Source: Paracoccaceae bacterium (GTDB lineage: Bacteria > Pseudomonadota > Alphaproteobacteria > Rhodobacterales > Rhodobacteraceae). From it: 64,000 bases of DNA. Where the stretch lies: NCBI GenBank assembly GCA_006226775.1, contig SBGD01000030.1, positions 105,004 through 169,003 on the forward strand. Direction: 5' to 3'. Both the position numbers and the translations under genes were made by a program. Below, piece after piece: positions 42,328-51,015 of the stretch. The notes beneath the pieces are model-generated. The model did not search any database. It had not been told where the DNA came from and saw only the letters and a program-made list of their open reading frames with translations. Every line of letters starts with the position of its first letter. Position 1 is the stretch's first letter.

Positions 42328-43405
42328 GTGATTGGGGCGCTGGTTTTTTCACTTGCGCTGTTCCAGAGCCCTGACAAGACCAGGTGGTCGGACTCGCAGA
42401 TCGCGACCTTTGATGACACCTGGAGTTGGGGCGATGTCGCCGCCGAAGCGTTCGCCACGGCGGAAAATACGCCCTCGACACGACGAGACCAATCCGATCG
42501 GTGACTGCTGGGAAGACATTCCCCCCCTGAACTCCCAAGCCAAAGAACGGTTGGGGTATCCGACCCAAAAGCCTCTGGCTCTACTGCGGAGGGTCATCGA
42601 GGCGTCTTCAAATGAGGGAGACGTTGTTCTGGATCCTTTTTGCGGCTGCGGTACCACGTTGCACGCCGCCCAAGAACTCGGGCGGAAATGGATCGGCATC
42701 GATGTGGCAGTCCAGTCCATGCACGTCGTTCAAGACCGTTTAAAACACCATTTTCCGGGCATCAAATACGACGTGTTCGGCATCCCGAAGAGCGCCGATG
42801 GCGCGCTCTGGCTGGCCGAGAACCATCCTTTCAAGTTCGAGGAATGGGCTGTCACGGCGCTCGGGGCGATGCACTCAGGCAAGTTCCGGGGCGACGGCGG
42901 GATCGACGGAAGCTTCTACTATCTCACAGCCAGCGATGACCGCAGTCGCGGGATCGTTTCGGTCAAGGGCGGCCGAAATCTCAATCCCGGGATGGTTCGT
43001 GACCTTGGCGGAACCGTCGAAACCCAGCGTCGACTGACCCGGGACGACAAGGCCATCGGCGTGCTCATTTGCGCTCATGAACCGACCAAGGGCATGCGCG
43101 ACGCCGCGCGGGAGTTCGGCAAGATCGATACATTTATCGGGCAAATTCCGGCGGTTCAGATCATCACCGTGGCGGAGATGTTTGCGGGCGCGACGATCAA
43201 CGTGCCGGCCATGCTCAACACGGTGACGGCCGCCGCGATCGGCCGGAAGAAGTCCAAGCTTGATGCATTCCGCAAGCCCAGGGACCTCACTCAGCGCGAG
43301 ATGATGTTGCCGATCAAAGGGGGCAAGAGCGTCGTCGATCTGATCGACTCGTCCATCGACGTTCCGGTCATGCCATCGTTCCGCGAGCGCCGTGTCGCAG
43401 GGTAA
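42328..43405 (+). pseudogene. Decayed DNA methyltransferase with nuclease-like C-terminal domain
   Basis: The C-terminal part (from about 42490) shows PPLNSQAKERLGYPTQKP, motif I DPFCGCGTT and WIGIDV of a beta-class N6-adenine methyltransferase. A Mrr-like domain follows (RGDGGIDG, IVSVKGG, CAHEPTKGMRDA). The first 150 bp, in another frame, encode SPDKTRWSDSQIATFDDTWS, which fits the N-terminal region of the same family. The part between them, and the catalytic DPPY/F motif IV before them, are missing. At least one internal deletion with frameshift plus loss of the 5' end has occurred. It lies inside the prophage at the position of Mu's mom gene. Confidence 0.8.
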
Positions 43406-43442
43406 GCGGGAATAACCGTCTGCTGCAAATATTGCTTACAAA

Positions 43443-43469
43443 CTCTGCAAATTTCGGTTTCACGCTACA
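43443..43469 (-). repeat. Prophage right end (attR), terminal transposase site R1
   Basis: Read on the minus strand it starts TGTAGCGTGAAACC and ends TTTGCAGAG, the partner of the left end (17 of 27 identical). A second core, CTGCAAAT, lies at 43423-43430, 22 bp from the R1 core at 43445-43452. Only 64 bp separate the pseudogene stop from the end. Confidence 0.85.
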
Positions 43470-43474
43470 CCCAC
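43470..43474. repeat. Target site duplication, right copy (CCCAC)
   Basis: CCCAC follows the last prophage base directly and matches 4234-4238. Joining the flanks through one copy restores an uninterrupted folC to rhodanese intergenic region. Confidence 0.9.
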
Positions 43475-43479
43475 CGCCC

Positions 43480-43528
43480 GAATCACCCCGGAAAATGCAA
43501 GCCGAATCACCTTTTCATTGACTGAATC
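43480..43528. promoter_or_regulatory. Cluster of three GANTC (CcrM) sites upstream of the rhodanese gene
   Basis: GAATC occurs at 43480-43484, 43504-43508 and 43524-43528 within 49 bp. In alphaproteobacteria GANTC is methylated by CcrM, and clusters near promoters are often under GcrA/CcrM control. The first site is 6 bp from the duplicated target. Function here is inferred. Confidence 0.4.
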
Positions 43529-43624
43529 GGCGATTTCTCGCTATATGTTGATCCAATTGTATGTGCAGCGCCAAGACTACCGTTGATTGACCAGATATGG
43601 CGCGCGCGGTCTGGGGGGACGTAT

Positions 43625-44251
43625 ATGTTGCGTATTGCGGGGGCATTGGCCTTCGGAGTCATGATTTCAGGTCAAACCCTGGCCGCTCAGGACGTCCGCA
43701 TCACCCCCGATCTCGCACGCCAGTCCCTGACGATCAACGGCGCACCGCTGGTCATCGAGCGCATCCAGGACCCCGAGCACCGGCTGACCGGCGATTTCAC
43801 CAAGACCTCGCGCGCCTGCCCGCCGTTCTGCATCACGCCGATGCAGGCCGCGCCGGGCGTCGCCACCCTGGGCGAGCTCGAGGTGCTGGAGTTTCTCGAC
43901 ACCCGTGTCGCCGCCGACCTCGGCCTGCTGCTCGACAGCCGGGTGCCGGAATGGTTCGCCAAGGGCTCGATCCCCGGCGCGGTCAACGTGCCCTTCACCA
44001 CGCTGGACGCGGCCAATCCTTACCGCGATGACATCCTGCAGGCGCTGGGCGCGGTGAAGGGGGCCGATGGCCTGGATTTCACCGCGGCGCGCGACCTGCT
44101 GGTGTTCTGCAACGGCCCCTGGTGCGACCAGGCCCCCCGCGCGATCCGCAGCCTGCTGAGCGCGGGCTATCCGCCAGGGAAGCTGAGCTTCTATCGCGGC
44201 GGAATGCAGCTCTGGCTGCAACTCGGCCTGACCGTGGCGATGCCGCAATGA
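43625..44251 (+). CDS. Periplasmic rhodanese-like protein, 208 aa
   Basis: ATG at 43625 gives a signal peptide (MLRIAGALAFGVMISGQTLA then AQ) and has a G-rich ribosome site 6 bp upstream; an in-frame TTG start at 43583 would spoil the signal. The C-terminal half is a rhodanese domain with the active-site cysteine in LLVFCNGPWC. It is a sulfur carrier or redox protein outside the cytoplasm. It lies just after the prophage and upstream of a LysM gene. Confidence 0.8.
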   Translation: MLRIAGALAFGVMISGQTLAAQDVRITPDLARQSLTINGAPLVIERIQDPEHRLTGDFTKTSRACPPFCITPMQAAPGVATLGELEVLEFLDTRVAADLGLLLDSRVPEWFAKGSIPGAVNVPFTTLDAANPYRDDILQALGAVKGADGLDFTAARDLLVFCNGPWCDQAPRAIRSLLSAGYPPGKLSFYRGGMQLWLQLGLTVAMPQ

Positions 44252-44270
44252 CACGCAAAGGGCCGCAGCC

Positions 44271-45137
44271 GTGATCCGCCTGTTCCTCCTCGCCTCCGGC
44301 GTCCTGACCATCGCCATCGCGCTCTTGATCAACCGGTCGGGCGATGACGCCGCGCAGATCGCCTCGGCCGAGGTCACCCGCGCCGGCACCGCCACCGGCC
44401 TCGCCCTTGGCGACCTGGCCGGGCGCGCGCCGGAGGTCCGGCAGGCGCCGGTGACCGCATCGGGTGAGGCCGGGTCCGACGACGGGCTGAACATGGACGC
44501 GATGATCCGGTCGATCGTCTCGGAATACCGCCGCCCGGTCACCGGCGACCGGCTGCGGCAGGCGGCATCGGGCACCGGCGGCACCGACGACGAGATGCGC
44601 GCGCTGACCGACGGGGTGCTGGCCGGGCTGGGCGTGGCGCGCGCCGCGGATACGCCCGCGCCGGGGCCGAAATCGCTGAACGCGCTGATCGTGCAGGCGA
44701 TGCGCGAAGGGCTGTCCGACGCCTACGTGGACGCGATCCAGAACGAGGCCGTGGGCACCGGCGCGGTCGCCGCCCCCGAGGCGCTGGTGACCTCCTCGGG
44801 CGGGATCGACACAGCGACGCTGCTGGACTCGCTGGTCCAGCGCTCGGTCGCCCCGCAACCTGCGCCGCAAACCACGCCGCAAGCCAAGCCGAAACCCGCG
44901 CCACAGGCCAGGCGACAGGCCGCCGTCACCAAGCCCGCCCCCCTGCCCGAGGTGGCCCCGGCCATCGACGAGGTGCTGACCTACGTGGTCCAGCCCGGCG
45001 ACAGCCTCGCCGGGATTGCGCTGCGCCACTACGGCACGACCACCGCCTACGAGATCATCTACCAGGCCAACCGCGATCAGCTTCCCTCGCCCGGCGCGGT
45101 GCGACCGGGCATGAGGCTGACCATCCCGGCCCTCTGA
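44271..45137 (+). CDS. LysM-domain membrane-anchored protein, 288 aa
   Basis: One N-terminal transmembrane helix (LFLLASGVLTIAIALLI) is followed by a long alanine-rich region, a Pro/Gln/Lys-rich linker and a C-terminal LysM domain (TYVVQPGDSLAGIALRHYGT). LysM binds peptidoglycan, so the protein probably links membrane and wall. It is 19 bp after the rhodanese gene, suggesting co-transcription. Confidence 0.85.
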   Translation: MIRLFLLASGVLTIAIALLINRSGDDAAQIASAEVTRAGTATGLALGDLAGRAPEVRQAPVTASGEAGSDDGLNMDAMIRSIVSEYRRPVTGDRLRQAASGTGGTDDEMRALTDGVLAGLGVARAADTPAPGPKSLNALIVQAMREGLSDAYVDAIQNEAVGTGAVAAPEALVTSSGGIDTATLLDSLVQRSVAPQPAPQTTPQAKPKPAPQARRQAAVTKPAPLPEVAPAIDEVLTYVVQPGDSLAGIALRHYGTTTAYEIIYQANRDQLPSPGAVRPGMRLTIPAL

Positions 45138-45543
45138 GGTTCACCCCATAACAAACAGGCAAAAAGCCAATGAGCAGCAACTGGGGCCCTTCGGGGCCCC
45201 TACCTTTGCGTGTCGCGCCAGCCGCCCGAACGCGGGATGACGCCAGGTTGAAGCGGGCGGTTCAGGCAATTTGCGGTCATCCGATTGAACCTTTCCCGGC
45301 CCGGAATCAAGCCGAAGGCGCCGGGCCAGCGTCATGCCAAAGGCATGCCTCCGGCATGACCCGCCCCCCGGGCTGCCGCTCCGGTGACGCCCGCGCATCG
45401 CTCCGAGGTCATCCGGACCTGGCCGAGATAAACCGCGCCGAAGAACCGTTGCAGCGGCATCCCGCGGGCCGCCACTGGCCCGGCTCAGGGCGTGCTTTTT
45501 GCAAGGCCCGCAAAAGACCATGCCTGTTCAGCAATTCAGCCGC
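45138..45543. other. Intergenic region with terminator-like hairpin and palindromes
   Basis: No gene is supported in these 406 bp between convergent genes. GGGGCCC (45183-45189), TTCG, GGGCCCC (45194-45200) is a strong terminator-like hairpin followed by TACCTTT. GTCATGCC (45331), GGCATGCC (45342) and GGCATGAC (45353) form an overlapping palindrome set. The rest shows no structure I can name. Confidence 0.5.
45183..45200 (+). terminator. Terminator-like hairpin after the LysM gene
   Basis: Perfect 7-bp GC stem with a UUCG tetraloop, 45 bp downstream of the LysM gene stop. Only a weak T-run follows, so termination may be partial. Confidence 0.5.
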
Positions 45544-45738
45544 CTAGTCGATCACCCGCGCCTCGTCGACCAGCATGACCGGGATGCCGTTGCGGATCGG
45601 GAAGGCGAGGCCGGCCTTCTTCGACACCAGTTCCTGCTTCTCGGCGTCATAGCTCAGCCGGCTGTGGGTCTGCGGGCAGACCAGCGCCTCCAACATGCGC
45701 CGGTCGAAGGCTTCGGAGGGGCGGGGGGTGTCGTTCAT
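45544..45738 (-). CDS. Trm112-like / UPF0434 zinc-ribbon-type protein, 64 aa
   Basis: The core ([19 protein letters not shown]) and end ([17 protein letters not shown]) match the Trm112/YcaR family of small proteins. Only the first cysteine pair position is partly kept (VCPQTH), so zinc binding may be lost. ATG at 45738 overlaps the Lon-N gene stop; a longer open frame upstream is not used. Confidence 0.88.
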   Translation of the reverse strand: MNDTPRPSEAFDRRMLEALVCPQTHSRLSYDAEKQELVSKKAGLAFPIRNGIPVMLVDEARVID

Positions 45739-46379
45739 TGCATGATCTCCTCGGACGTTCCGCCGCGCAGCGAATATTCGATCAATGTCACAAGGGTTTC
45801 GCGGCGCGTGGCCAGCGAGGGCGCCTCGAGCAGCGCCTGTTTGTCTTCGGGCTCGAAATCCAGCAGCATGGACAGGGAGTTGATCAGCAATTCGTCCTCG
45901 GCCTCGCGCAGGGTGTCCCAATCCGCCGACAGGGCCCGGGCGTCGAAATAACGCTCCAGCAACCGCATGAAACAGGGCCGGTCAAAGCCGCTGTCGGCCT
46001 CGGCCTGGCCCAGATCGCGGTCGAACCCGGTCCAGTCCACGTCGCAGCGGCGATAGGCGGTGAACCCCTCGACCTCGCGCCGGATGCGGAAGCGCGAGGT
46101 GCCGGTGAGGGTGACCATGAACCGCCCGTCCTCGGTCTCGGAGAACTGGGTCAGCCGCCCGGCACAGCCGATGGCATGAAGCCGGTTGTCGTCGCTGCCC
46201 GGGCTCGGGCTGGGCTGGACCATCCCGATCAGACGCTGCGGCGTCTTCAGGCAATCCTCGACCATGGCAAGATAGCGCGGCTCGAAGATATGCAGCGGCA
46301 ACCGCGACCGGGGCAGCAGCAGCGCGCCGGGCAGCGGAAAGACGGGAAGGGTGTCGGGCAGGTCTGCGGCTCTGATCAT
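45735..46379 (-). CDS. Lon N-terminal (substrate-binding) domain protein, 214 aa
   Basis: The Lon-N motif is visible: [20 protein letters not shown] then [12 protein letters not shown]. There is no ATPase or protease domain, so it is a stand-alone PUA-like domain of unknown role, probably substrate recognition. It is between the thioredoxin and Trm112 genes on the same strand, a conserved Rhodobacteraceae order. Confidence 0.88.
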   Translation of the reverse strand: MIRAADLPDTLPVFPLPGALLLPRSRLPLHIFEPRYLAMVEDCLKTPQRLIGMVQPSPSPGSDDNRLHAIGCAGRLTQFSETEDGRFMVTLTGTSRFRIRREVEGFTAYRRCDVDWTGFDRDLGQAEADSGFDRPCFMRLLERYFDARALSADWDTLREAEDELLINSLSMLLDFEPEDKQALLEAPSLATRRETLVTLIEYSLRGGTSEEIMQ

Positions 46380-46406
46380 GCCGGGTAACCTAGCCTGCCC
46401 GCGCGC

Positions 46407-47327
46407 TCAGGCAAATATCATCGAGCTCAATTTGCGCCGCCCGTTCAGAACCACCGGATCATTCGGCTTGAGCGCGTCGAAGATGGTGAAGAGCTGGGTC
46501 TTGGCGGCGCCCTCGTTCCACTCGCGGTCGCGGCGGAAGAGATCCAGCAATTCGTCCACCGCGCCTTCGGTATCGCCGGCGGCCTGCAGCGCGCGGGCGA
46601 GGTCGAACCGGGCCTGGTGATCGGCCGGATCGGCCTCGACCCGGGCGCGCAGATCGGCGACCGGCCCGGCATCGGCGGCCTGCCTGGCCAGTTCCAGCTG
46701 GGCAAAGGCGGCCTCCAGTTCCGGCGCCTTGGAGATCTCGGCCGGGGCGCCGTTCAGGATCGCCTCGGCCTGGTCGAGATCGTCCATCGCGATATGGGCG
46801 CGGACCATGCCGCTGTAGGCCCGCGCATTGGCCGGATCCTCGCCGAGGATGGCGGCAAAGGTCTGGGCGGCATCGACCGCGGCGCCCTGGTCCAGCATCT
46901 CCTCGGCGGCGGCAATGGCATCGTCCAGCCCGCCCGAGGCATCGCCGCCCGATTCGGCCACGATCCGCTCGACAAAGGCGGCGATTTCCGAGGCCGGGAC
47001 CGCGCCCTGAAAGCCGTCGACCGGCTGGCCCTTCCAGAAGGCATAGACCGTGGGGATCGACTGGACCCGGAGCTGGCCGGCGATCATCTGGTTCTCGTCG
47101 ACGTTGACCTTGGCCATCTTCACCGCGCCCTTGGCCTTGGTGACGGCCTCTTCCAGCATCGGGCCCAGCGTCTTGCAGGGGCCGCACCAGGGCGCCCAGA
47201 AATCGACGATCACCGGCACGGTCTGCGAGGCCTCGACCACCTCGGCCATGAAATCCGCTTCGGTCACATCCTTGATCAGGTCGGCGGGGGCGGCGCCACC
47301 GGTCTGGCCTTGTCCGAGTTCCAGCAT
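46407..47327 (-). CDS. Thioredoxin-TPR protein (YbbN/CnoX-like), 306 aa
   Basis: An N-terminal thioredoxin domain keeps the active site WAPWCGPCK, and TPR-like helices fill the rest. The architecture matches YbbN/CnoX, a holdase that protects proteins under oxidative stress and hands them to DnaK/GroEL. The CGPC redox site is intact, unlike in E. coli YbbN. Start chosen at 47327 because AAGGAG lies six bases upstream, inside a longer possible N-terminus. Confidence 0.9.
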   Translation of the reverse strand: MLELGQGQTGGAAPADLIKDVTEADFMAEVVEASQTVPVIVDFWAPWCGPCKTLGPMLEEAVTKAKGAVKMAKVNVDENQMIAGQLRVQSIPTVYAFWKGQPVDGFQGAVPASEIAAFVERIVAESGGDASGGLDDAIAAAEEMLDQGAAVDAAQTFAAILGEDPANARAYSGMVRAHIAMDDLDQAEAILNGAPAEISKAPELEAAFAQLELARQAADAGPVADLRARVEADPADHQARFDLARALQAAGDTEGAVDELLDLFRRDREWNEGAAKTQLFTIFDALKPNDPVVLNGRRKLSSMIFA

Positions 47328-47456
47328 GTCTGGCTCCTTCATATGCGTGTCGCGCCTGATATGGGCGCTGCCCGGTGATCTGCAATGCACCGCGGCGGTT
47401 TACCTCTGCCTGGCGGGTATCTAGCATTGCCTTCGGGGAATGTGAAAGGGCAAGCC

Positions 47457-48098
47457 ATGACAGGGACACTGCTGGCCTTCGGAGACAGCAACACCCACGG
47501 CACCGTGCCGATGAAGATGCGCGGCGACGTCGCCCGCTACGGGCCGGAGATCCGCTGGCCGCGGGTGATGGCGGCGGGGCTGGGCGCGGGCTGGCACCTG
47601 GTCGAGGAGGGGCTGCCGGGGCGCACGACGCAATGGGACGATCCGGTGATGGGCGCGCATATGAACGGCCAGGAGGGGCTGAAGATCGCGCTTGCCTCGC
47701 ACCGGCCGGTGGCGCTTTTGACGATCATGCTGGGCACCAACGACCTGAAGACGCGGTTTCAGCCGTCGGTCTCGCGGATTGCGGCGGGTGTTGCGGGGCT
47801 TCTGGATCTTGCGCTGCACCGCGACATCGCGGCCTTGCATCCCGGGATGAAGGTGCTGGTGATCTGCCCGCCCGCGGTCCGGGAGGTGGGGCCGATCCGG
47901 GGCGAGTTCATCGGCGCGGCGGACCACGGCCCTGGCCTTGCCCCGGCGCTGGCGGCGCTGGCCGAGGCGCGCGGGGTGGCGTTTTTCGATGCCGGGTCGG
48001 TGATCGCGACCAGCGCGGTGGACGGGGTGCATTTCGAGCCCGAGGCGCACCGGGTGCTGGGCGAGGCCCTGGCCGGGGTGATCGGCGCGATGGGCTGA
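47457..48098 (+). CDS. SGNH/GDSL hydrolase, 213 aa
   Basis: The three SGNH blocks are present: FGDSNTHG (nucleophilic Ser), IMLGTNDLK, and DGVHFEPEAH with the catalytic Asp/His. It is a cytoplasmic esterase or arylesterase-type hydrolase with no signal peptide. ATG at 47457 is preceded by AAAGGGCAAGCC. Divergent from the thioredoxin gene. Confidence 0.88.
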   Translation: MTGTLLAFGDSNTHGTVPMKMRGDVARYGPEIRWPRVMAAGLGAGWHLVEEGLPGRTTQWDDPVMGAHMNGQEGLKIALASHRPVALLTIMLGTNDLKTRFQPSVSRIAAGVAGLLDLALHRDIAALHPGMKVLVICPPAVREVGPIRGEFIGAADHGPGLAPALAALAEARGVAFFDAGSVIATSAVDGVHFEPEAHRVLGEALAGVIGAMG

Positions 48099-48105
48099 GA
48101 CGGGG

Positions 48106-48233
48106 CTGATTTGTCGACAAATCAGGGAAAATCCGTTGACGGATTTTGCGGCACCCCGGGGGAAACCTTGCTCTGCCCCCTCGGGCGGGGACCGATTTGT
48201 CGACAAATCGGAAAAAATCCGTCGACGGATTTT
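48106..48233. repeat. Duplicated pair of 20-bp palindromes between convergent genes
   Basis: Palindrome A occurs at 48106-48125 (core GATTTGTCGACAAATC) and again at 48192-48211 with the same core. Palindrome B follows each time: AAAATCCGT-TG-ACGGATTTT at 48128-48147 and AAAATCCGTCGACGGATTTT at 48214-48233. The A-B module is thus repeated 86 bp apart. It may act as a two-way terminator or be a family of dispersed intergenic palindromes. Confidence 0.75.
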
Positions 48234-48240
48234 GCCCCGC

Positions 48241-48900
48241 TCAGCCGGAGGGCGCGTCGAGATCACGGGCGTGGGGAAAATCTCCCGCGGCGATATAGGC
48301 TTCTTCCTCGGGCGTCGAGATCCGGCCGTAGATCGGGTTGCGATGCGGATGGCGCCCGAAGCGGCGGATCACCTCGCGCACCCTGCGGGGCGGGTCGCCC
48401 ATGTCGGCATAGCGCTCGCGGTAGGGCCCCTCGACGCTGCCGGTCAACGCATCGGCCAGCGCCACCGCCCGCTCGACCCGCGCCAGGTGGTCGGGGCCTT
48501 CGCAATGGCACAGCGCAATAATGTAGAAGTTCTTCTCCCACGGCCAGGTCAGCGCGTCGTAGTGACCGTTCTCGAGCCCCTCGAGCACCAGCAGGTTGGC
48601 CTTGATGTCCTGGCCGAAAGCGGCGGGCGTGTCGCGCCAGAGCGAGCGCGGGAACTGGTCCAGCACCAGCAGCAGCGCGAGGCGGCCAGCGGCGGTCTCG
48701 GCCCAATGGTCATAGGCGCCGCGGGCGCCGGCGGCGGTCACCTCGGCCATGGTCGCCAGGATCGCCGCATCCATGCCGCCCTGCATCCGGCTGGCCCAGA
48801 AATCCACGTGGTCCTGAAGCCCCTTGTGCACCAGCCCGTCGGGAAACCAGAAGGCCAGGATGTCTTCGGGCAGGGCATCGGCGGCGGGGATTTGCATCAT
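48241..48900 (-). CDS. DUF924 family protein, 219 aa
   Basis: Family marks: DILAFWFPDG near the start, LLVLDQFPRSLWRDTPAAF in the middle, and FGRHPHRNPIYGR near the end. This is a helical TPR-like cytoplasmic family of unknown function. It follows exonuclease III on the same strand by 9 bp. Confidence 0.9.
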   Translation of the reverse strand: MMQIPAADALPEDILAFWFPDGLVHKGLQDHVDFWASRMQGGMDAAILATMAEVTAAGARGAYDHWAETAAGRLALLLVLDQFPRSLWRDTPAAFGQDIKANLLVLEGLENGHYDALTWPWEKNFYIIALCHCEGPDHLARVERAVALADALTGSVEGPYRERYADMGDPPRRVREVIRRFGRHPHRNPIYGRISTPEEEAYIAAGDFPHARDLDAPSG

Positions 48901-48909
48901 CGGCGGGCC

Positions 48910-49698
48910 TCAGAGATCGAAGGTGGCAAAGACCGGAGCATGGTCGGAGGGCTGCTCCCAGCCGCGCACGGGACGCAGGATCCGGCTGGAATGCCCGGCG
49001 CTTGCAATGTCGGGCGTGGCCCAGATGTGATCGAGGCGGCGGCCCTTGTCGGCCTTGTCCCAGTCGGGCGCGCGATAGGACCACCAACTGTAGAGATTGC
49101 CCTCGGGGATATCCTTGCGGGTGATGTCGATCCATTGGCCGGCGTCCTGGGTCTCGCCCAGGTGTTCGACCTCGATCGGCGTGTGCGAGACTACCTTGAG
49201 CAGCTTCTTGTGATCCCAGACATCGTCCTCGCGCGGGGCGATGTTCAGATCGCCGACGAGGATCGACTTGGCGGGCTTTTCCGCATGGAACCAGTCGCGC
49301 ATCTCGGTCAGGTAGTCGAGCTTCTGGCCGAACTTGACGTTGATCTCGCGGTCGGGCTTGTCGCCGCCGGCGGGGACGTAGAAGTTGTGGATCGTGACGC
49401 CGTTTTCCAGTTCCGCCGCGACATGGCGGGCATGGCCCAGGGCGGCGAAATCCTTTTCCCCCAGGTCGCGGATCGGCAGTTTCGACAGGATCGCCACGCC
49501 GTTATAGCCCTTCTGGCCACGCGCCACCATGTAGCGGTAGCCCAGCGCCTGGAACCCCTCGAGGGGGATCTTGTGGACCGGGCTCTTGCATTCCTGCAGG
49601 CAGAGGATGTCGGGGGCCTCTTCGGTCAGCAGCTTCTCCACCAGCCCGGCGCGCAGGCGTACGGAATTGATGTTCCAGGTGGCAAGCGTGAAGGACAT
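48910..49698 (-). CDS. xthA: Exodeoxyribonuclease III
   Basis: The 262-residue protein has all ExoIII/AP-endonuclease motifs: ATWNINSVRLR, LQECK (metal-binding Glu), GYNGVAILSK, GDLNIAPREDDVWD, and SDHAPVFATFDL (catalytic Asp-His). It repairs abasic sites and 3'-blocked ends. Start at 49698 gives the normal N-terminus; the open frame upstream is non-coding. Confidence 0.95.
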   Translation of the reverse strand: MSFTLATWNINSVRLRAGLVEKLLTEEAPDILCLQECKSPVHKIPLEGFQALGYRYMVARGQKGYNGVAILSKLPIRDLGEKDFAALGHARHVAAELENGVTIHNFYVPAGGDKPDREINVKFGQKLDYLTEMRDWFHAEKPAKSILVGDLNIAPREDDVWDHKKLLKVVSHTPIEVEHLGETQDAGQWIDITRKDIPEGNLYSWWSYRAPDWDKADKGRRLDHIWATPDIASAGHSSRILRPVRGWEQPSDHAPVFATFDL

Positions 49699-49832
49699 GA
49701 GGGCGGCTCCGCAATGACAATATCGGGCGCGACAATGGCCCGCGCGCCCGCCGGTGGCAAGGGCGGGCGGTCGGGACAGGCGGCGCAAGAGGGCTATCGC
49801 CCGGCTCAGCCAAGCCTGCGTGACATGCCCCT

Positions 49833-51011
49833 CTAGGTGGGACTTATCCCGCGCAGCCGTTCCGAGCGGCGGCGCAGCATTTCCACCGTCGCCAGCAGCA
49901 GGATCGAGATCGACACCAGGATCGTCGCGGCGGCCAGGATGGTGGGCGAGATCTGCTCGCGCAGGCCGGTGAACATCTGCCACGGCAGGGTCTGCAACTC
50001 GGCCGAGCCGAGGAAAAGGACCACCACGACCTCGTCGAACGAGGTGATGAAGGCAAACAGCCCCCCCGAGATCACGCCGGGCAGGATCAGCGGCATCTGC
50101 ACCCGAAAGAAGGTGGTCACCGGATCGGCGCCCATGTTGGCGGCGGCGCGGGTCAGCGACCGGTCGAAGCTGACCAGCGTGGCGGTGACGGTGATGATGA
50201 CGAAGGGGATGCCCAGCACCGCATGGGCCAGAACGATGCCCCAATAGGTGCCCTGGATGCCGATGGAGGAGTAGAAGAAGTACATCCCCGTGGCCGAGAT
50301 GATCAGCGGCACGATCATCGGCGAGATCAGCACCGCCATGATCGTGCGCTTGAAGGGCACGTGGCTCTGCGACAGCCCGATGGCCGCCAGCGTGCCGAGC
50401 GAGACCGAGATCAGGGTGGCCACCGGCGCGATCTTGACCGAGTTCCAGACCGCCGAGGTCCATTCCGAGTTGGTCAGGAAGTCGCGGTAGTGTTTCAGCG
50501 AATAGGCCTCGGGGTCGAGCCGCATCATGCCGGGGGTGAAGGTGAAGAAGTTCTCGGCATTGAACGACAGCGGCATGACCACGATGATCGGGGTGATCAA
50601 AAAGATGAAGATCGCGCCGCAGATCACCCGGAAGGTATAGTGCCAGAGCACCTGCCCCGCTGTCAGGTAGGGTGCCAGCCGCGCGCGATAGCGCCCTTCG
50701 CCGACCCAGAACAGGAACCAGCCGAAGAAGGCGCCGAACAGCACCCCGAGGATCGCCGTCGACAGCCCGCCAAAGAGAAACCCGGCCAGGGTGAAGCCCG
50801 CCAGGAGGATCCAGCGGGCGGGTTTTTCCTGTTTCCAGAGCTCGAGAAAGACATAGGCCAGCGCCGCCATCAGCACCGCGCCAATGACCAGCCCCAGCAG
50901 CCCGGCACCGTTTGCGATGCCGACAAGCAGCCCCATGAAGCCGCCGACCGCGGCCATGACCGGGGCGGTGAAGGAAATCGGCTTGGGTTCGATCGGTGTG
51001 AATGTCGCCAT
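49833..51011 (-). CDS. Spermidine/putrescine-type ABC permease 2 (PotC/PotI-like), 392 aa
   Basis: The C-terminal 270 residues are a normal PotC/PotI permease with the EAA loop (AAANMGADPVTTFFRVQMP). In front stands about 110 residues with three extra hydrophobic segments (PVMAAVGGFMGLLVGIANGA, LGLVIGAVLMAALAYVFLEL, GFLFGGLSTAILGVLFGAFF), not present in E. coli PotC. It forms the membrane channel with the other permease. It is 4 bp after that gene. Confidence 0.88.
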   Translation of the reverse strand: MATFTPIEPKPISFTAPVMAAVGGFMGLLVGIANGAGLLGLVIGAVLMAALAYVFLELWKQEKPARWILLAGFTLAGFLFGGLSTAILGVLFGAFFGWFLFWVGEGRYRARLAPYLTAGQVLWHYTFRVICGAIFIFLITPIIVVMPLSFNAENFFTFTPGMMRLDPEAYSLKHYRDFLTNSEWTSAVWNSVKIAPVATLISVSLGTLAAIGLSQSHVPFKRTIMAVLISPMIVPLIISATGMYFFYSSIGIQGTYWGIVLAHAVLGIPFVIITVTATLVSFDRSLTRAAANMGADPVTTFFRVQMPLILPGVISGGLFAFITSFDEVVVVLFLGSAELQTLPWQMFTGLREQISPTILAAATILVSISILLLATVEMLRRRSERLRGISPT

Positions 51012-51015
51012 GTCT

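Larger units (their letters stand above)
4239..43469 (+). mobile_element. Mu-like transposable siphophage prophage, 39,231 bp
   Basis: The element begins with TGTTAGTTGAAAG and ends with its imperfect inverted repeat (CTTTC-like and TACA at 43469). It is bounded by CCCAC on both sides. Gene order follows Mu: repressor, Ner-like, transposase A, ATPase B, GemA, Mor-like, lysis, terminase, portal, F, G, protease/scaffold, head T. The tail module is of siphovirus type (tube, G/GT, tape measure, NlpC, J), as in RcapMu-, B3- or D3112-like phages. Nearly all structural genes are intact, so it may still be inducible. It lies in the intergenic space between folC and a rhodanese gene. Confidence 0.95.

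Noticed and set aside
42328..43405. Methyltransferase as a host gene cut by the prophage
   Set aside because: The target duplication lies beyond it at 43470, so it is inside the element, and the left flank has no matching 5' part.
45331..45360. GTCATGCC/GGCATGCC/GGCATGAC palindrome set as a regulatory site
   Set aside because: It lies between convergent genes with no promoter role, so it is kept only as a note in the intergenic entry.
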